NCBI GenBank assembly: GCA_017443895.1
Contig: JAFSXU010000068.1
Location: 62,001 to 126,000 of the forward strand
Source of the DNA: Clostridia bacterium
Lineage (GTDB): Bacteria; Bacillota; Clostridia; UBA1381
Length of the DNA: 64,000 bases
Direction: 5' to 3'
The translations under genes and the position numbers were made by a program. The stretch's first letter is position 1. Every line of letters begins with the position of its first letter. Under the pieces are notes generated by a model. The model had not been told where the DNA came from and did no database searches. It saw nothing but the letters and a program-made list of their open reading frames with translations. Positions 60,573-64,000 of this stretch are shown in pieces.

Positions 60573-61205
60573 ATGACAAAGAAACAAAAAATCGCACTTT
60601 TAAGGGTGGAATTGGATAGAGCATACCCCGATGTAAAATGCTCGCTAAACTACCAAACACCCGTACAAATGCTTATTGCAACCCAGATGTCCGCCCAATG
60701 CACCGATGCAAGGGTAAATATAATAACAAAGGACTTGTTTAAAAAATACCCCGATGTTGAAGCCTTTGCAAACGCCGATTATGAGGAGCTTTGTAATGAT
60801 ATAAAATCGGCAGGCTTTTACAGGAACAAGGCAAAAAATATAATTGCCTGTTGTAAAAGACTGATTGATGTATACGGCGGAGAGGTGCCAAATACCATGG
60901 ACGACCTTTTAACCCTGCCGGGTACTGGCAGAAAAACGGCAAATTTAGTGCTTGGCGATATTTTCGGACTTCCTGCAGTTGTGGTTGATACGCACTGTAT
61001 AAGGCTTACAAACAGAATAGGACTTACAAAGTCAAAGGAGCCACAAAAGATTGAAGCAGAGCTGAAAAAGATAATCCCCGACGATTATCAGCTTCGGTTT
61101 TGTCATCAGATGGTGTACCACGGCAGAGCGTGCTGTACCGCAAGGAAACCGCAGTGCAGCGCCTGCCCGATTAAGGATTTATGCAATAGAGTTGGGGTTA
61201 AGTAA
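60573..61205 (+). CDS. nth: Endonuclease III
   Basis: This base-excision repair glycosylase/AP lyase removes oxidised pyrimidines. The 210-residue protein has the helix-hairpin-helix with the catalytic lysine (LPGTGRKTANLVLG, about residues 110-123), the catalytic Asp in VVDTHCIRL near 132-140, and the iron-sulfur cysteines, C-x6-C-x2-C-x5-C, at the C-terminus (CTARKPQCSACPIKDLC). It lies 17 bases after the lyase gene, without its own promoter, so it may be co-transcribed. Confidence 0.96.
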   Translation: MTKKQKIALLRVELDRAYPDVKCSLNYQTPVQMLIATQMSAQCTDARVNIITKDLFKKYPDVEAFANADYEELCNDIKSAGFYRNKAKNIIACCKRLIDVYGGEVPNTMDDLLTLPGTGRKTANLVLGDIFGLPAVVVDTHCIRLTNRIGLTKSKEPQKIEAELKKIIPDDYQLRFCHQMVYHGRACCTARKPQCSACPIKDLCNRVGVK

Positions 61206-61207
61206 TA

Positions 61208-61247
61208 AAAAATGACTGTTACGGTAAGACTCGTAACAGTCATTTTT
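61208..61247. terminator. Bidirectional terminator after nth
   Basis: AAAAATGACTGTTACG (61208-61223) pairs with CGTAACAGTCATTTTT (61232-61247), a perfect 16-base-pair stem with an 8-base loop and T runs on both strands. It also ends the minus-strand gene at 61247. Confidence 0.9.
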
Positions 61248-62527
61248 CACATTACTTGTTTCCACATAAGATACCCCGAAAAATAAATTCCGAACAGTAT
61301 TGCAGAAATTGTGATAAGCGGATATTTTAGCCATTTGTATTTTTCCAAGGCTTCTGCAACTTCAAAGTATGCAGGGAACATACAGCAAAGGTATCTCGAC
61401 AGCGAAATCGGCCATGATGCGCCTGCGTTATAGGCAAAGTATACAAGCATAAAGCTAAGATACATTAATCTTGTTTTGTTTGATGAATACAGTATCACAA
61501 TTACCGAAACCAAAGCGCTTATAATGCCGGGTATAAAGATTGCCAAAGCCACAGATATATCGCCCGTTGCATAATCGGCAAGGGTTTTTACGGATTTTCC
61601 GAAAAACTGCAAATTCTGATGCCAATGCTCGCTTTGATATTTTAAAAATATAAACGGATTTCCTGTGGTCTGATAGTTTATAAAAAGGTATATTAAAGTT
61701 CCCCAAATCATCAGTAAAACAGGCAAAAATCCCAAAAATTCTTTTAAAATTTTCTTGTCGTGATTTTTAATTGCCATTATCGGCTTATTATCCTCATACC
61801 ATTCAAAAAATGCAGGTATTATCATAAGCACACCCACCGAGCGGGATAGAGCGCATAACATTCCAAACACTCCCACACGCCACCAAGTATGACGGCGTAT
61901 TGCATAAAATGTAAGCATTGCCGTCAGGAAAAATACGCTTTCGGTCATTGCCGTACCGAAGAAAAACGCAAACGGAGATACCGACAAAAGCACAATACTA
62001 AAAATCGCGGTATTTTTATCATAGTCTGAAATGGCAAGCTTATACATTATCACCGTGCCGAATGAAAATGCAAGCCACGATATTATAATGGCACAGAGCA
62101 TACCGTTTGGTATGAATACGGAGAATATTTTTATAAGTATGGGATATAGCGGAAAGAACACAAGCATTAAATGCTCACCGTTTTCGATTAACTGTCCGTA
62201 TCCGCTTTTTGCAATGTCAATATAGTGCTGTGCATCGCCTGCGGTGTATCGGTGCAAAAAGTCTGCCATTGGCAGACTTTTTATGTTATCGAGCATTAAA
62301 CCGCATATCGCATATGAGGCTAAAAATACCAATACCCTAAAACACAGCGCAATGAAAAATATAAACATAAGCTCATAAAAATCGGGTTTTTCGTTTGTGT
62401 GTGTTTGGTATTTGTTGCATACAAGTGATGCGACTATATTGTTTTTTGGGTTAATACCTGTAAGCCTCAGTAAAAATACCGATACGCTTAAAAAGAACAA
62501 TATTGATATAATCGTACTTATAATCAT
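61247..62527 (-). CDS. GT-C type mannosyltransferase-like membrane protein
   Basis: The 426-residue protein has about ten or more membrane helices and the layout of GT-C glycosyltransferases of the PIG-V/DUF2029-like kind. YTAGDAQHYIDIAKSGY near residues 94-110 is the acidic loop after the first helix that carries the catalytic acidic residue. FFPLYPILIKI and SVSPFAFFFGTAMTES near 180-195 are the next conserved parts. Such enzymes use lipid-linked sugar donors and act outside the membrane. The acceptor is unknown. It starts 2 bases after ychF and is probably expressed with it. Confidence 0.75.
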   Translation of the reverse strand: MIISTIISILFFLSVSVFLLRLTGINPKNNIVASLVCNKYQTHTNEKPDFYELMFIFFIALCFRVLVFLASYAICGLMLDNIKSLPMADFLHRYTAGDAQHYIDIAKSGYGQLIENGEHLMLVFFPLYPILIKIFSVFIPNGMLCAIIISWLAFSFGTVIMYKLAISDYDKNTAIFSIVLLSVSPFAFFFGTAMTESVFFLTAMLTFYAIRRHTWWRVGVFGMLCALSRSVGVLMIIPAFFEWYEDNKPIMAIKNHDKKILKEFLGFLPVLLMIWGTLIYLFINYQTTGNPFIFLKYQSEHWHQNLQFFGKSVKTLADYATGDISVALAIFIPGIISALVSVIVILYSSNKTRLMYLSFMLVYFAYNAGASWPISLSRYLCCMFPAYFEVAEALEKYKWLKYPLITISAILFGIYFSGYLMWKQVM

Positions 62528-62529
62528 AA

Positions 62530-63624
62530 TTATACATTAAACAGGAAGTGGACAATATCGCCATCCTTCATTACATATTCCTTGCCCTCTGAACGGACCA
62601 AGCCTTTTTCCTTGGCAGCCGCCATTGTTCCGCACGCCATTAAATCATCATAGTGTACCACCTCGGCGCGGATAAAGCCCTTTTCAAAATCGGTATGGAT
62701 TTTACCTGCCGCCTGCGGTGCTTTTGTGCCTTTTGTAATTGTCCACGCACGAACCTCAGGCTCGCCTGCGGTTAGATAGCTTATAAGTCCCAAAAGCGAA
62801 TAGCTTGCCTTAATAAGTCTGTCAAGACCTGACTCTGTAATATTAAGCTCCTCTAAGAACATTTCCTTTTCTTCGTTCTCAAGCTGTGAGATTTCCTCCT
62901 CAATTCTTGCAGAAACCGCAATTACCTCCGAGTTTTCAGTCTTTGCAAACTCACGCACACGGGTTACATACTCGTTATTGTCAATGCCCTTTGAAAAATC
63001 ATCCTCTGCAACATTTGTTGCGTATATAACAGGCTTCATGGAAATTAGAGAAACCTCTTTCAATATTGCCATATCGTCCTCGTCATATTCAAGGCTTCTG
63101 GCGCTTTTCCCGTCCTCTAAGGTTGCTTTTATCCTCTCAAGCAGATCAAGCTCACTCTGTAAGGATTTATCGCCCTTTAGTGCTTTTTTTGTGCGGTCAA
63201 TCCTGCGCTCGATTATTTCAAGGTCGGATAGGATAAGCTCTAAATTTATCGTTTCAATATCACGGATAGGGTCGATTGTTCCGTCAACATGGGTGATGTT
63301 TGTGTCCTCAAAGCAACGCACCACATGGACTATTGCATCAACCTCACGGATATTTGACAAGAACTTGTTACCCAAGCCCTCGCCCTTAGACGCGCCCTTG
63401 ACAAGACCTGCAATATCGACAAACTCTATATATGCACGGGTTATCTTCTTTGGGTTATACATCTTTGCAAGCGCATCTACTCTCTCGTCAGGCACATCTA
63501 CCACGCCGACATTCGGCTCAATAGTGCAAAACGGATAGTTTGCACTCTCCGCACCTGCCTGTGTTATAGCATTAAACAATGTTGATTTACCGACATTCGG
63601 TAAGCCTACAATACCTAATTTCAT
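62530..63624 (-). CDS. ychF: Redox-regulated ATPase YchF
   Basis: This OBG-family P-loop protein prefers ATP and is thought to act near the ribosome. The 364-residue protein has GLPNVGKSTLFNAIT (residues 6-20), the ANYPFCTIEPNVGVVDVPD switch region, VDIAGLVKGASKGEGLGNKFL near 68-88, and the C-terminal TGS-like domain (ending FLFNV) after an internal coiled coil. A leader with AAAGGA precedes the ATG. A small DUF3006 gene lies upstream on the same strand. Confidence 0.96.
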   Translation of the reverse strand: MKLGIVGLPNVGKSTLFNAITQAGAESANYPFCTIEPNVGVVDVPDERVDALAKMYNPKKITRAYIEFVDIAGLVKGASKGEGLGNKFLSNIREVDAIVHVVRCFEDTNITHVDGTIDPIRDIETINLELILSDLEIIERRIDRTKKALKGDKSLQSELDLLERIKATLEDGKSARSLEYDEDDMAILKEVSLISMKPVIYATNVAEDDFSKGIDNNEYVTRVREFAKTENSEVIAVSARIEEEISQLENEEKEMFLEELNITESGLDRLIKASYSLLGLISYLTAGEPEVRAWTITKGTKAPQAAGKIHTDFEKGFIRAEVVHYDDLMACGTMAAAKEKGLVRSEGKEYVMKDGDIVHFLFNV

Positions 63625-63676
63625 TTATTCTCGTCCTTTCGTATTCAAATCAAGGTATATTATATACCAAAACTTA

Positions 63677-63823
63677 TTATTCGTCAAACCATTCCTCATC
63701 AATTGTTACGGTGTCGCCCTCTTTTGCATCGGGAAAGAGGGAGCGGGGAAGATTTATAAATTCGCCCTCGTCTACCTCGCAAACCGCAAACTTGCCCTCA
63801 AATCTGTCTATTATAACTTCCAT
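63677..63823 (-). CDS. DUF3006 domain-containing small protein
   Basis: This 48-codon gene is too short for usual gene thresholds. The product MEVIIDRFEGKFAVCEVDEG followed by EFINLPRSLFPDAKEGDTVT is a complete DUF3006 protein, a small SH3-like beta barrel with the typical start 'M-x-[VI]-I-[DI]-R-F-E-G'. AAAGGA lies 8 bases before the ATG. DUF3006 genes commonly sit next to MBL-fold or ComEC-like genes, as here, where the C-terminus of such a protein lies just upstream. Function unknown. Confidence 0.85.
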   Translation of the reverse strand: MEVIIDRFEGKFAVCEVDEGEFINLPRSLFPDAKEGDTVTIDEEWFDE

Positions 63824-63867
63824 TTTTAGTTGTCCTTTCTCATATAAAAACAGGTAAGATACGCCGT

Positions 63868-64000
63868 TTATTTTTCGCTCAATTTATAGTCCTCATCGGG
63901 GTACGCCTTAATATCATTTCCGTTTGATGTAACCACAATATCGCCAAGCGTTGAGGTTGCAAGCACTCTCGCGCCGACGCCGTGCCAGTTGTTTATGGCA
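63868..64000 (-). CDS. C-terminal fragment of an MBL-fold/ComEC-like protein
   Basis: The frame runs in from the right edge and stops at 63868-63870. The visible 43 residues include WHGVGARVLATSTLGDIVVT and SNGNDIKAYP. They fit the last beta-hairpin of metallo-beta-lactamase-fold hydrolases of the ComEC/competence type, which end in 'G-x-V-x-x-T-x-x-x-G-x-I-x-V-x-[ST]-x-G'. The catalytic part is outside the window. The gene lies upstream of the DUF3006 gene on the same strand, a pairing seen in other Clostridia. Confidence 0.55.
   Translation of the reverse strand, partial: AINNWHGVGARVLATSTLGDIVVTSNGNDIKAYPDEDYKLSEK

Noticed and set aside
1-64000. CRISPR arrays
   Set aside because: No array of regularly spaced direct repeats was seen. 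The only repeat families are the MITE-like copies and terminator hairpins.

Overview
The window looks like a chromosomal stretch from a moderately AT-rich, Gram-positive member of the Clostridia. The signs are AGGAGG-type ribosome binding sites, sigma-A promoters with 17-base spacers, SepF, DivIVA and YlmH, class B sortase, LCP ligase, a lipobox solute-binding protein, a BY-kinase split from its Wzz-like partner, and nucleoid occlusion protein Noc next to RsmG. A PL11 rhamnogalacturonan lyase and an LplB/YtcP/LipO-type importer suggest a pectin-using, perhaps gut-associated organism. The species cannot be fixed from sequence alone. I saw no tRNA, rRNA, CRISPR array, intact insertion sequence or prophage.

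Layout. 1-7.2 kb: housekeeping genes (end of a methyltransferase, DUF975 membrane protein, arabinose-isomerase-like enzyme, hpt, rlmH-yycJ, murA). 7.3-35.5 kb: one long plus-strand surface polysaccharide locus, with an extended -10 promoter and a possibly structured leader, then an initiating phosphoglycosyl transferase, glycosyltransferases, Wzy polymerase, Wzx flippase and TupA-like ATP-grasp. Its distal half is a sugar-nucleotide factory: a dTDP-4-amino-sugar branch (RmlA, RmlB, VioA-like transaminase, PglD/NeuD-like acyltransferase, plus an ATP-grasp ligase and a class I aminotransferase), then a uronic acid branch (galacturonokinase-like GHMP kinase, nucleotidyltransferase, UDP-glucuronate 4-epimerase, UDP-glucose dehydrogenase). 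35.5-39.2 kb, minus strand: divIVA-ylmH-sepF-yggS-HlyD division cluster. 39.3-43.2 kb: oligosaccharide ABC importer lacking its ATPase. 43.3-47.3 kb: DUF1287 protein, glmM-rsmG, and noc behind a long structured leader. 47.6-56.2 kb: capsule control (CpsB phosphatase, Wzz-like protein, CpsD kinase, pyruvyl transferase), then sortase B, a Pro/Thr-rich exported protein, LCP ligase, CmpB-like protein and rsmA. 56.2-64 kb: repeat element, glyA, the PL11 lyase, nth, a GT-C mannosyltransferase, ychF, a DUF3006 mini-gene and the end of an MBL-type protein.

How the genes could work together. A lipid-linked repeat unit would be built by the glycosyltransferases, flipped by Wzx, polymerised by Wzy, regulated by the CpsB/Wzz/CpsD phosphorylation cycle and attached to the wall by the LCP ligase. 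GlmM and MurA supply and use amino sugars for the wall itself. The most interesting idea is that galacturonate freed from pectin could be salvaged into the polysaccharide through the galacturonokinase-like enzyme and the adjacent nucleotidyltransferase, next to a complete de novo UDP-galacturonate route. Two related non-coding elements with matching terminal inverted repeats (47.3 and 56.4 kb) and a roughly 200-base structured RNA before noc are the main non-coding features.
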